Assembly (NCBI GenBank): GCA_022486705.1
Contig: JAKVKC010000002.1
Coordinates: 53,656 to 117,655, forward strand
Direction: 5' to 3'
Source of the DNA: Solobacterium sp.
GTDB lineage: Bacteria > Bacillota_I > Bacilli_A > Erysipelotrichales > Erysipelotrichaceae
Length of the DNA stretch: 64,000 nucleotides
Below are positions 35,363 to 43,113 of the stretch, piece by piece. A program made the position numbers and the translations under genes. The stretch's first letter is position 1; every line of letters starts with the position of its first letter. The notes under the pieces are model-generated. The model was not told the origin of the DNA. It saw only the letters and a list, made by a program, of their open reading frames with translations, and ran no database searches.

Positions 35363-36483
35363 AAAATAAGATATGCCATGCATACAAAGTATGCGGCGGC
35401 TGCCAGTATATGGGAACAGCTTATAAAGAAACACTGTTTGAAAAGAGAAAATATGTACAGTCTCTTTTCCCTGATCAGGAAGTCGAGATGGTCATCGGTA
35501 TGGAAGATCCATACCATTACCGCAATAAGGTCTATGCGACTTTCGGCTATGATCGGAATGAAAAGCTGATCGCGGGCATGTATGAAGAATACAGCCATGA
35601 AATTGTGACAGTGCCGGACTGCATGATCCAGAATGATACTGCCAATAAGATCATCGCTTCTTTAACTGCAACGGCTGCCAGAATGCATATTGAGCCCTAT
35701 GATGAAGATACCAATGAAGGAGTCCTGCGCCATGCATATGTACGTGTCTCTCACGCAACAGGGAAAGCACTCCTGGTCATTGTCATTGGGGCCAAGCAGC
35801 TGCCGGGTTCTAAAGAATTAGTTCATGAACTTGTAAAGGACAATCCGGAGATCTGTTCGATCGTACTGAATTGGAATGATAAAAAGACAAGCTTGGTCTT
35901 AGGTGAAAGAGACAAGATCGTCTATGGCAATGGCTATGTAGAAGATACGATCGGCGGCATCTCTTTCCGTATTTCTGCCAAGTCCTTCTACCAAGTCAAT
36001 CCTGTGCAGACAGAGAAGCTGTATGCAGAAGCCATTGAACTTGCCCATCTGGATAAGAATACAACTGTCTTGGATGCCTGCTGCGGGATCGGTACGATCT
36101 CTTTGTTCGCAGCTAAGAAAGCCAAAGAAGTTGTTGGAGTAGAGATCAATCCATCCTCTATTAAGGACGCTGAGCATAATGCCGAAAAGAATGGCATCAA
36201 AAATGCCTTCTTCTTCTGCGATGATGCCAGAACATTCTTAGAAAGACTGATGGATACACCGGATGTCGTCCTGTTGGATCCGCCAAGAAGCGGGATGGGA
36301 TATCACTTCATGAGTGAATTATCAAAGATGGGACCGAAGCGGATCGTATATGTATCCTGCAGTCCATCCACGCAGGCTGAAGATCTATCCTACCTGAAGA
36401 ACTATGAGATCCAGAAGATCGTACCGGTTGATATCTTCCCATGGACAAAGCACATTGAAAATATCGTCGTAATCTCCCGCTGA
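35359..36483 (+). CDS. rlmD: TrmA/RlmD-family 23S rRNA (uracil-C5)-methyltransferase
   Basis: SAM-dependent RNA m5U methyltransferase, about 374 aa. The N terminus carries an iron-sulfur Cys set (CHAYKVCGGCQY plus a Cys in VPDCMI) and there is no TRAM domain, a short form common in Bacillota. SAM-binding LDACCGIGTISLF, DPPRSGMG and the catalytic Cys in YVSCSPST are present (SCNP is more usual). An open frame extends to 35266, but MKNKICHAYKVCGG at 35359 fits homologues and overlaps the HAD stop. Whether it targets U747, U1939 or both cannot be told. Confidence 0.9.
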   Translation: MKNKICHAYKVCGGCQYMGTAYKETLFEKRKYVQSLFPDQEVEMVIGMEDPYHYRNKVYATFGYDRNEKLIAGMYEEYSHEIVTVPDCMIQNDTANKIIASLTATAARMHIEPYDEDTNEGVLRHAYVRVSHATGKALLVIVIGAKQLPGSKELVHELVKDNPEICSIVLNWNDKKTSLVLGERDKIVYGNGYVEDTIGGISFRISAKSFYQVNPVQTEKLYAEAIELAHLDKNTTVLDACCGIGTISLFAAKKAKEVVGVEINPSSIKDAEHNAEKNGIKNAFFFCDDARTFLERLMDTPDVVLLDPPRSGMGYHFMSELSKMGPKRIVYVSCSPSTQAEDLSYLKNYEIQKIVPVDIFPWTKHIENIVVISR

Positions 36484-36645
36484 ACAACTGGAAAATATAG
36501 TCAATTGAGACCCTCTAAACAATGGTGAAACACTTCTGCAATTGAAAAGCAGCAATGCAGAATAATGTATAAATAAGCAGATGGCTTCTCTTCATTCCAT
36601 TATGCGTACAATCTTCAGAAAATTTAATAAAGAGGTGTTTGGATT

Positions 36646-37032
36646 ATGGATATCAAAGAGAGAGAAAAGAACATCAGCGAATACTTCGAAATGTGGATCC
36701 GCCGAGACTTTTCTGGATTAGAAAAAATATTCTCTAAAGATATATATTACAGTGAATGCTATGGTCCTGAATACTATGGCATGTCTGAAATTAATAAATG
36801 GATTGAAGACATGTTGAAAAAACAAGTAGTTTATGAATGGAGAATCAAGCGATTTTATCATTCAGAAGATGTCACTGTTGCTGAATGGTATTTCAGAGAA
36901 GAGACTGATCATACACCAAGTGATTTCAACGGGGTTTCTATAATTGAATTTAATCAGAATGGTTTGATTAGCTCAATTAAGGAATTTGCATCGAAAGCTG
37001 AGCATACTGCACTCTATCATGGGCACTTATAA
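36646..37032 (+). CDS. NTF2-like/SnoaL-like domain protein
   Basis: A 128-aa cytoplasmic protein with the cone-shaped NTF2/SnoaL-like fold pattern: N-terminal helices with WIRRDFSGLEKIFSKD, then strands in YYGMSEINKWI, VTVAEWYF and GVSIIEFNQNG. Such proteins are small-molecule-binding or enzyme scaffolds; no specific activity can be assigned. AGAGGTG precedes the ATG. Codon choice is more A/T-rich than in neighbouring operons and the gene stands alone between 160-nt and 200-nt gaps. Consistent with recent acquisition. Confidence 0.75.
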   Translation: MDIKEREKNISEYFEMWIRRDFSGLEKIFSKDIYYSECYGPEYYGMSEINKWIEDMLKKQVVYEWRIKRFYHSEDVTVAEWYFREETDHTPSDFNGVSIIEFNQNGLISSIKEFASKAEHTALYHGHL

Positions 37033-37230
37033 CTTACGAGAGTTCCATTTTGATTCAGCTTGAAGCTCAACACCGCTAACTCGGAATTTGCTGCGAAGAT
37101 TATTTATATTTGCGTATCCTTTCTGAAATATATTTTTATAGGGCGATGATGGAAAATGAATTCAGTGTGATGCAAGCGATTTTTTGTCTCCGGTATTGAG
37201 AACGGAGAATTCTTATAGTAATAGGAGAAA
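37033..37230 (+). other. Intergenic stretch, no gene seen
   Basis: A+T-rich gap before the racemase gene. I see no convincing promoter or terminator; only the ribosome-binding site TAGGAGAAA at its end is clear. Confidence 0.5.
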
Positions 37231-37923
37231 ATGATGAAAACAATCGGACTTATTGGTGGAATGAGCTGGGAGAGCACCATAACGTATTATCAGATCATAA
37301 ATGAGTATGTGAAGAATAAACTAGGCGGACTCCATTCAGCAAAAATACTTCTGTACAGCGTTGATTTTGCGGAAATAGAGGAATGCCAGTCAAGCGGCAA
37401 CTGGGATAAGAGCGCACAGATACTTGGAGAGGCAGCCCGCAGTCTAGAAAAGGGCGGAGCTGATTTTATTGTGATATGTACAAATACGATGCATAAGGTT
37501 GTGCCTCAGATCAGCACATATGTGAACATCCCGATACTTCACATAGCGGATGCGACGGCAGATGAGCTTGAGAAAAATGGTATCGATAATGTCGCTCTCT
37601 TAGGTACAAAATATACGATGACACAGGATTTCTACAAGGAGAGATTGACTGCACGCGGTATTAATGTCATGGTGCCTGAGGGCAATGATATTGAAACGGT
37701 AAATGATGTTATATACAAGGAATTATGCCTTGGAATCATTAATGATGAGTCACGCGAAAAGTACAGGAAGATAATCCAAAAGATGAAAGACAAAGGTGCA
37801 AAGGGCGTCATTCTCGGATGTACGGAGATTGGGCTCTTGATAAAACAAAGGGATTCTGTACTTCCTGTATTTGATACGACAATCATCCATGGACAGACTG
37901 CAGCAAAGAAATCTATTGAATGA
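37231..37923 (+). CDS. Aspartate/glutamate racemase family protein
   Basis: Cofactor-independent amino-acid racemase family (Asp/Glu racemase), 230 aa. It begins KTIGLIGGMSWESTITYY, typical of aspartate racemases. Both catalytic cysteines are present: VICTNTMHK and ILGCTEIGLL. Two ATG codons (37231, 37234) follow AGGAG; 37234 has the better spacing. Lies in the A+T-rich accessory patch, next to a terminator. Likely makes D-aspartate or acts on a related amino acid. Confidence 0.88.
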   Translation: MMKTIGLIGGMSWESTITYYQIINEYVKNKLGGLHSAKILLYSVDFAEIEECQSSGNWDKSAQILGEAARSLEKGGADFIVICTNTMHKVVPQISTYVNIPILHIADATADELEKNGIDNVALLGTKYTMTQDFYKERLTARGINVMVPEGNDIETVNDVIYKELCLGIINDESREKYRKIIQKMKDKGAKGVILGCTEIGLLIKQRDSVLPVFDTTIIHGQTAAKKSIE

Positions 37924-37998
37924 ATGAAGACATACCCACTGAATACTATTATAGGACTGACTCCCACTTCCCGTTAAGGTAAGTTGCCGCTTCTTTTT

Positions 37999-38038
37999 CA
38001 ATTGAGGTTTCTTACCAGCCTTTGCCTCAATTATTGCT
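37999..38038 (+). terminator. Terminator-like hairpin after the racemase
   Basis: AATTGAGG (38000-38007) / CCTCAATT (38025-38032), an 8-bp stem with a 17-nt loop, followed by a T-rich tract. Confidence 0.45.
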
Positions 38039-38109
38039 TTTTACACACTACTGGCATATATTTATGTAGAAAATTCATGTGGATTTTTCCGGATAAAATC
38101 ATCTTTTCG

Positions 38110-38142
38110 CCACATAGACGCAGTATGCTAAGTGGTTTTTTT
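38110..38142 (+). terminator. Second terminator-like hairpin before the GNAT gene
   Basis: CCACATAG (38110-38117) / CTAAGTGG (38128-38135) with one mismatch, 10-nt loop, then seven T. Confidence 0.6.
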
Positions 38143-38185
38143 GTTATTCGGAAGAGCAGACTTAGCCAAAACAGAGGAGAAAAAT

Positions 38186-38602
38186 ATGATAAATTATGAA
38201 ATCAAGACCGATTTAAAAAGCATGCAGCCAGAGGAAATATCAAAACTTTTGAAGCAGACAGCATGGGCAGCTGATAGGTCCAAACAAGCTATAGAAAAGT
38301 CGCTTGAACACTCGATGTGCTATGGGGTATTTCTAAAAGACAGTGGTTTACAGATTGCTTTTGCAAGAGTGATAACCGATTATGCTACAAATTATTATCT
38401 ATGCGATGTTGTTGTAGATCAAAAATATCGTGGAATGGGCATTGGTAAAGCTATGCTGTCCGCAGTTTCTGAAACAGAAATACTGAAACCTCTTTTAGGA
38501 CTTTTGATTACAGAAGATGCACAGACATTTTATGAACCATATGGTTTTCGTATAGATAACATATGCTTTATGAGCAAGAGTGGAATTCAGCGCAAACAGT
38601 GA
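38186..38602 (+). CDS. GNAT family N-acetyltransferase
   Basis: Acetyl-CoA-dependent acetyltransferase, 138 aa. The acetyl-CoA-binding motif is VVVDQKYRGMGIGKAML (Q/R-x-x-G-x-G/A), followed by the late EPYGF segment typical of small GNATs acting on amines or protein N termini. GAGGAG upstream fixes the start at 38186; the open frame back to 38132 is not needed. Flanked by terminators, so probably monocistronic; it belongs to the accessory patch. Confidence 0.88.
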   Translation: MINYEIKTDLKSMQPEEISKLLKQTAWAADRSKQAIEKSLEHSMCYGVFLKDSGLQIAFARVITDYATNYYLCDVVVDQKYRGMGIGKAMLSAVSETEILKPLLGLLITEDAQTFYEPYGFRIDNICFMSKSGIQRKQ

Positions 38603-38620
38603 TATCTATTGAGATAAACT

Positions 38621-38676
38621 AAAAAGGGGGTTCACTGTAAAATCGCATAGATTTCCTGTGAGTTACGCTCCTTTTT
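38621..38676. terminator. Bidirectional terminator-like stem between convergent genes
   Basis: AAAAAGGGG (38621-38629) pairs with CTCCTTTTT (38668-38676), 9 bp with one G-U. The A and T ends could serve both the GNAT gene and the minus-strand membrane-protein gene. Confidence 0.5.
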
Positions 38677-38707
38677 ACTTTGCATAGCAAAATGCTGATA
38701 TCAATTA

Positions 38708-38920
38708 TTATCTGTGCTTTGGATGATCAGGATTAAAGAACGGTGAATAGGTATTCGCTCGTATGAACACATATATTCCGCATAACATAATCATAATTGA
38801 TACAAAGATTTCATGATAATTTATACCTGCAGACGTGATATCAAAGAAGAAAATCTTTAGAAAGCCAACAGGAACGGTAAGCAGTAATAAATACGTCAGC
38901 TTATTCGTTACGACGATCAT
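38708..38920 (-). CDS. Small two-TM membrane protein (70 aa)
   Basis: Tiny hydrophobic protein with two predicted membrane segments (about 9-26 and 35-53) separated by a short loop, and a hydrophilic C terminus ending PDHPKHR. Strong evidence for expression is an AGGAGGTG Shine-Dalgarno 5 nt before its ATG. I recognise no family. It is the second gene behind the minus-strand promoter at 39446-39474, following the small secreted protein by 17 nt. A joint role in the membrane or envelope is inference. Confidence 0.7.
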   Translation of the reverse strand: MIVVTNKLTYLLLLTVPVGFLKIFFFDITSAGINYHEIFVSIMIMLCGIYVFIRANTYSPFFNPDHPKHR

Positions 38921-38937
38921 AGTAACACCTCCTATAT

Positions 38938-39237
38938 TTAGTTGATATATACGGTACGTGATGGGTATGGAGGACCGCCTTCAATCGGATGGCAAGTGCT
39001 TTTCATTGTTACAGAAAAATTTGGACTGCTTGCCTGATCAAGAAGAAGTTTACAAGTGCCTGTGATCCGAAAATAAACGGTTCCGTTTCCATATGCTGAA
39101 CTTGCCATTGGGGCAGACACAGTCGTATCAACATTAATCGTTTCAGGCATTACTGGACTTTTATTTGATTCTTCAGCATAAATAGAAGCAGGCAGGGAGC
39201 TGAAGAGTAGTAGCAGAATGATTGCATCTGTATCTTT
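38938..39237 (-). pseudogene. Small secreted protein, start codon lost by frameshift
   Basis: An uninterrupted frame of about 99 codons encodes a signal peptide (hydrophobic run AIILLLLFSSLPAS ending at SIYA-EES) and a mature part of about 77 residues with two Cys, ending PSRTVYIN. No ATG precedes the signal peptide in frame. The first in-frame ATG (39150) would discard it. An ATG at 39227 is exactly one base out of frame with the hydrophobic core. So this is a broken gene, a sequencing indel, or use of a rare start (ATC/ATT). I recognise no family. Next to the 70-aa membrane protein. Confidence 0.55.
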
Positions 39238-39329
39238 TTAGATTAGTACTGATCACCATTAAAATGAATAATGATATTCACAGTCTTTTTATGCGTTATG
39301 AAGCGTACATAAATGCGAATACGATAGAG

Positions 39330-39407
39330 TCAGGCAATCAATTTAGAATGCCTGCCTCTGCCACATACATCACCGTTCTTATACCGCTGTTTATTATATG
39401 CCATCAT
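39330..39407 (-). CDS. Possible 25-aa leader peptide
   Basis: Short basic reading frame (begins MMAYNKQRYKNGD) that would be the first one in the transcript from the promoter at 39446-39474. A GGGG tract about 6 nt upstream could act as a weak Shine-Dalgarno. Coding status unproven. Confidence 0.2.
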   Translation of the reverse strand: MMAYNKQRYKNGDVCGRGRHSKLIA

Positions 39408-39440
39408 ATGATTCCCCAATGATTCCCCCAATGATTCATA
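39408..39440 (-). repeat. Tandem 11-12-bp repeats near a transcription start
   Basis: Two and a half copies of ATGATTCCCC(C)A (plus-strand sense) directly downstream of the minus-strand -10 box. They may bind a regulator or set ribosome access. The rest of the 39238-39607 gap holds no gene I can support. Confidence 0.6.
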
Positions 39441-39445
39441 CGATT

Positions 39446-39474
39446 ATTTTAAATATATATATCGTTGTTGTCAA
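39446..39474 (-). promoter_or_regulatory. Strong promoter for the small minus-strand genes
   Basis: Minus strand: TTGACA (39474-39469), 17 nt (mostly AT), TAAAAT (39451-39446). Near-consensus sigma-A promoter giving a leader of roughly 200 nt before the secreted-protein frame. Confidence 0.65.
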
Positions 39475-39603
39475 AAATTGAGCGAAACTAGAAAATTTTC
39501 TTACATGAATTCTGGACATTACAGGCTATTTTCACATTTGTTAATACGCTCTTTTCTAATAGTGAGAAGGGCTTTTCACAACCAAAGAATAAGTACAAAA
39601 GTA

Positions 39604-39609
39604 TATAAT
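39604..39609 (+). promoter_or_regulatory. TATAAT box ahead of cadD
   Basis: TATAAT (39604-39609) ends 7 nt before the ATG at 39617. No -35 box or Shine-Dalgarno is visible. Confidence 0.35.
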
Positions 39610-39616
39610 GAAGCCT

Positions 39617-40192
39617 ATGATGGAAACAATACTTATTTCTTTGATCACCTTTGCTGCAACGAACATTGATGATCTGATCGTGCAGACGATCATGTATGCA
39701 CAGACGATGGACCGCAAAGATGCCATGAAGATTGCGATTGGAAGATATATTGGTACGTATCTTCTGCTAGCAGTAAGCATCCTTGGCATCTTCGGTGTAT
39801 CATTCTTGCCAGACAGTGTGATTGGACTGCTTGGATTCATCCCGATTCTGCTTGGTATTCACAGCATCATAGAATCACGTGCTCAGGATCATGAAGAGGA
39901 GAAAACATCTTCTTTTGGCAAGAAAGCAGTGTTTGCTTCAGCAGCACTGACAATTGCCAATGGGGCAGACAATGTGGGTGTCTATATTGCGGCATTCAGC
40001 CGATTTTCTGTTTTAGAATTGGCGGCGGCCCTGATCTTGTTCTTTGTACTGACCGCAGTATTCTGCTGGATGTGTCAGAAATTGGCGGAACAGCCTTTGA
40101 TCAGAGATGCGATTGCTAAGTATGAAAAGATCCTTGTGCCGGCCGTGCTGATCATCTTGGGCATCATCATCCTATGTGAATCCTATTTATAA
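39617..40192 (+). CDS. cadD: Cadmium resistance transporter family (CadD-like)
   Basis: CadD-type membrane transporter (PF03596), about 191 aa, with five to six membrane segments. It starts with the conserved ATNIDDLIVQTIMYAQ and includes TIANGADNVGVYIAAF, where paired Asp/Asn in membranes are the family hallmark. A short cytoplasmic loop (EHEEEK type, after residue 90) is charged. Homologues export Cd2+ or other solutes; metal specificity is not proven here, and no CadC/CadX regulator is adjacent. ATG 39608 overlaps the TATAAT box; 39617 or 39620 is more likely. Confidence 0.85.
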   Translation: MMETILISLITFAATNIDDLIVQTIMYAQTMDRKDAMKIAIGRYIGTYLLLAVSILGIFGVSFLPDSVIGLLGFIPILLGIHSIIESRAQDHEEEKTSSFGKKAVFASAALTIANGADNVGVYIAAFSRFSVLELAAALILFFVLTAVFCWMCQKLAEQPLIRDAIAKYEKILVPAVLIILGIIILCESYL

Positions 40193-40200
40193 CAATGTGA

Positions 40201-40231
40201 GGAGGCGGGCGCGAACTGCTTCCTTTTTTTT
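40201..40231 (+). terminator. cadD terminator
   Basis: GGAGGCGG (40201-40208) / CTGCTTCC (40216-40223), 8 bp with two G-U, 7-nt loop, then eight T. Confidence 0.8.
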
Positions 40232-40232
40232 G

Positions 40233-40261
40233 TTGACGGCTTGTTTTAACAAATATACAAT
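40233..40261 (+). promoter_or_regulatory. gntR operon promoter
   Basis: TTGACG (40233-40238), 17 nt, TACAAT (40256-40261). Confidence 0.7.
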
Positions 40262-40271
40262 TGATATATCA
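40262..40271 (+). promoter_or_regulatory. Palindrome at the gntR start site, candidate operator
   Basis: TGATATATCA, a perfect 10-bp palindrome directly after the -10 box, with outer TTAAC/GTTAA arms (40247-40277 region). GntR/FCD regulators commonly bind short AT-centred palindromes, so autoregulation is likely. Confidence 0.5.
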
Positions 40272-40286
40272 GTTAAGAGGCGCGAT

Positions 40287-40988
40287 ATGAATGAGATGAA
40301 AAAGAAGACAAGTGTATATCAGCTGCTGAAGAAAGAGATCGTACTTGGCAAACGGAAACCTGGTGAAGTATTCGGTGAAAAGGAATTTGCCCAGCAGATG
40401 AAGATCAGCCGGACACCGGTCCATGAAGCGGTCATGCAGCTGAGCCAGGAAGGGTATATGCGGATCATGCCGCAGCGAGGCACGGTTGTTTCGAATATAT
40501 CGCTGGATGAGATCTACAAGCTGTATGAGGCAAGAATGATCCTGGAACCGAGCTTGATCCGGATCGCTGCAGAAAAGATCGATGATGAACATCGAAAAGA
40601 ATTGATGCAGTGGAAGAAGGACTTTAAAAAGATCCTGACCGCGAAAGCTGAACAATGGCAGAATGATCTGAAAGTAGAAGGAGCAGAGGATTTTTATGAT
40701 ATGGATGCGAAGTTCCATCTCTTTCTGGCGACCTGTACCGGCAATGAAATACTGAATGATTATGTTGATCAGCTGATGATGAAGACACAGAGGATACGCT
40801 GTCTTTCAAATACTGAAAGCAGAGACAGATATCAGGCGTCTTTAAAAGAACATCTGGATATCATTGAGGCAGTAGAAAAGAAAGATGCTGAGAAAGCATC
40901 AGAAGCGATGATGATACATCTGAAGAATTCAGAAGAAGGATATACAGCACTGCTCATGAAGGATGCTTCAAAGATCAGTGTTTTCTGA
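40287..40988 (+). CDS. GntR family transcriptional regulator, FCD/FadR subfamily
   Basis: A 233-aa one-component regulator. The N-terminal winged helix (1-75) contains GEVFGEKEFAQQMKISRTPVH and GYMRIMPQRGTVV. The C-terminal all-helical FCD domain (about 85-225) carries the metal/ligand pattern with Asp and His residues (MDAKFHLFLA, SLKEHLDIIEA). AAGAGGCG precedes ATG 40287; the longer frame from 40176 is not needed. As the first gene before an AEC transporter and a GH28 enzyme, it probably senses a uronate or organic acid derived from pectin. Confidence 0.9.
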   Translation: MNEMKKKTSVYQLLKKEIVLGKRKPGEVFGEKEFAQQMKISRTPVHEAVMQLSQEGYMRIMPQRGTVVSNISLDEIYKLYEARMILEPSLIRIAAEKIDDEHRKELMQWKKDFKKILTAKAEQWQNDLKVEGAEDFYDMDAKFHLFLATCTGNEILNDYVDQLMMKTQRIRCLSNTESRDRYQASLKEHLDIIEAVEKKDAEKASEAMMIHLKNSEEGYTALLMKDASKISVF

Positions 40989-41009
40989 AAATAAGACAGG
41001 AGAGTATTT

Positions 41010-41936
41010 ATGGAATTGGCTTTGATCTCAATACGGCAGGTGGCAGTACTGTTCTTGCTGATCCTTGCAGGATATCTCTGCATACGGTTTGGCATTCTTT
41101 CCAATGAGAGCAGAAAGAGCTTTTCTAATTTATTGATGTATCTGATTGTTCCGATCATGATCATCTATTCCTACATGACGGAATTCAATGAGGAGATCTT
41201 AGAGAATCTATGGATGGCACTGCTCCTGAGCTGTGCGGCTATAGGCATCGGCATTGCGGTGACGTTTATTATCACGCTGAAACATCATGACCGCAGTCAG
41301 CCGATCATGCGATTTGCGATGATCTTCTCCAATGCAGCATATATGGGATTTCCTTTGATCCAGGCGATGTTCGGCAGTGAAGGGCTTCTGTATGCCAGTG
41401 TCTATCTGACGGTGTTCAATATTGTACTGTGGTCCTTCGGCTATTCGATGATCGCCGGCAAGACAGCGGGGAAAGAGATCCTGCACAGTATCATTACAGC
41501 CCCGATGCTGTATGCCGTACTTGTGGGATTATGCATCTTCCTGCTTCAAGTTCCGATCCCGAGCGTGATCCGGCAGTCATTTTCTCTGATCAGCGGCATG
41601 AATACACCGCTGGCCATGATCATTACCGGCATGATCATCGCTTCCAGCGATATCAAGGCGATCCTGAAGAATCCAAAGATATGGAGAACACTTGGGGTGC
41701 GCATGGTGCTGATCCCAGCTGTCTGTATTCTGATCTTCTATCTGCTTGGTCTCCATGGCGTGGTGCCGCATGTGGTGCTTCTGTTGGAAGCCTGTCCATG
41801 TGCTGCTATTACTTCGATCTTTGCCATACAGTATCACTATGATGAAGAATATGCGGCCGGTGCTGTTGTGCTGACGACTTTGATCAGTATTGTGACGCTT
41901 CCGCTATGTGCTTTGTTCCTATCTTTAGCAATGTAG
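41010..41936 (+). CDS. AEC (auxin efflux carrier) family transporter
   Basis: PF03547-family membrane transporter, 308 aa, about ten membrane segments in two inverted halves. Typical features are the N-terminal LAGYLCIRFGILSNESRKSFSN and the middle AAYMGFPLIQAMFG and VGLCIFLL segments. Bacterial AEC members move organic acids such as malate or malonate. Between a GntR regulator and a polygalacturonase, a pectin-derived acid is a reasonable guess. AGGAGAG lies upstream. 21 nt after gntR and 13 nt before the GH28 gene. Confidence 0.88.
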   Translation: MELALISIRQVAVLFLLILAGYLCIRFGILSNESRKSFSNLLMYLIVPIMIIYSYMTEFNEEILENLWMALLLSCAAIGIGIAVTFIITLKHHDRSQPIMRFAMIFSNAAYMGFPLIQAMFGSEGLLYASVYLTVFNIVLWSFGYSMIAGKTAGKEILHSIITAPMLYAVLVGLCIFLLQVPIPSVIRQSFSLISGMNTPLAMIITGMIIASSDIKAILKNPKIWRTLGVRMVLIPAVCILIFYLLGLHGVVPHVVLLLEACPCAAITSIFAIQYHYDEEYAAGAVVLTTLISIVTLPLCALFLSLAM

Positions 41937-41949
41937 AAAAGGAGATCTT

Positions 41950-43101
41950 ATGATCATACGATGTGAGTACAGCCGCGGCTCCAGCGCCATCCAGCAGGCA
42001 ATTGATGCCCTGGATGAGAAGGGGGGAACGGTCATTGTTCCAGCCGGTGAGTGGCATACCGGACCGCTGCATTTGAAGAGCCATTTGAAATTGGAATTGG
42101 AGGAAGGATCGATCGTTGTTTTCAGCCCTGTCTTTTCTGACTATCTTCCGCCGGTCCTGACCAGATGGGAAGGGACGGAGTGCTATAACTATTCTCCTTT
42201 GATCTATGCCAAGGATTGTCAGGATATTACCATCCAAGGAAAAGGTATCCTGTATGGCAGCGGCAGTGCGTGGTGGTCATGGAAAAAGAAACAGCAGAAA
42301 GCAGCGGATGAGCTGTGTACAGCGGTAAGCCGAAAGATCCCAGTAAAGGAACGGATCTTCGGTACAGAAACAGACTGTCTGCGGCCTTCATTCCTGCAGC
42401 TGTTCAGCTGCCAGGATATCTGTCTGAAGGATTTTACGATCGTAGATGGACCGCAGTGGACGATTCATCCGGTATACTGCTCCAATGTCTATGCATCCAA
42501 TATCAAAGTATTCACGCATGGTCCGAATACCGATGGCTTCAATCCGGATTCCTGTGAGCATGTCATGATCGATCATTGTATTTTTCATACGGGCGATGAC
42601 TGCATTGCGATCAATTCGGGACTGAATGAAGATGGCTGGCGGGTAGGAAAATCATGTCATGATATTGAGATCGCAAACTGTCTGTTTACCGGCGGACATG
42701 CGGCAGTTGCCATCGGCAGTGCGATGTCAGGCGGGGTAGATCATGTCAATGTCCATGACTGCACGGCGTATGGTACAGAAAGAGGCATCCGTATTAAATC
42801 TATGCCAGGCAGAGGCGGCTATGTCAGAAATATTCATTTTAAAAACATCTCCATCAGCGATCCTGCCGAAGAAGCTGTTGAGATCAGTATGCATTATGGA
42901 TCCAGTACATCCAGACCTGTTTCGGCTGTTGCACCGATCTTTGAAGACATTTATTTAGAGGATATGAAGATCGAAAAAGCAGTGAAAGGCATATCGCTAT
43001 GCGGCCTTGAAGAAAGTCCATTGCGGATCCATATCAGAAATTTAAAAATGAATGAGGGTGCATCTATTGTACGGAAGCACGCTGAAACAGTTTCTTTATA
43101 A
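41950..43101 (+). CDS. Glycoside hydrolase family 28 (polygalacturonase-like), intracellular
   Basis: Pectin-active right-handed beta-helix enzyme of 383 aa. GH28 signatures are present in order: NTDGFNPDSC, TGDDCIAINSG (catalytic Asp pair), GGHAAVAIGS (in place of the usual GHG) and RGIRIKS (substrate-binding RIK). There is no signal peptide, so it acts inside the cell, probably as an exo-acting enzyme on imported oligogalacturonides. AAAAGGAGA precedes the ATG. Third gene of the gntR operon. No oligogalacturonide importer is seen here. Confidence 0.9.
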   Translation: MIIRCEYSRGSSAIQQAIDALDEKGGTVIVPAGEWHTGPLHLKSHLKLELEEGSIVVFSPVFSDYLPPVLTRWEGTECYNYSPLIYAKDCQDITIQGKGILYGSGSAWWSWKKKQQKAADELCTAVSRKIPVKERIFGTETDCLRPSFLQLFSCQDICLKDFTIVDGPQWTIHPVYCSNVYASNIKVFTHGPNTDGFNPDSCEHVMIDHCIFHTGDDCIAINSGLNEDGWRVGKSCHDIEIANCLFTGGHAAVAIGSAMSGGVDHVNVHDCTAYGTERGIRIKSMPGRGGYVRNIHFKNISISDPAEEAVEISMHYGSSTSRPVSAVAPIFEDIYLEDMKIEKAVKGISLCGLEESPLRIHIRNLKMNEGASIVRKHAETVSL

Positions 43102-43113
43102 TAAATATAATGA

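Noticed and set aside
39222..39669. Plus-strand open frames of 66 and 63 codons between the small secreted gene and cadD
   Set aside because: No ribosome-binding sites, unusual composition, and they cross the minus-strand promoter region and the cadD start.
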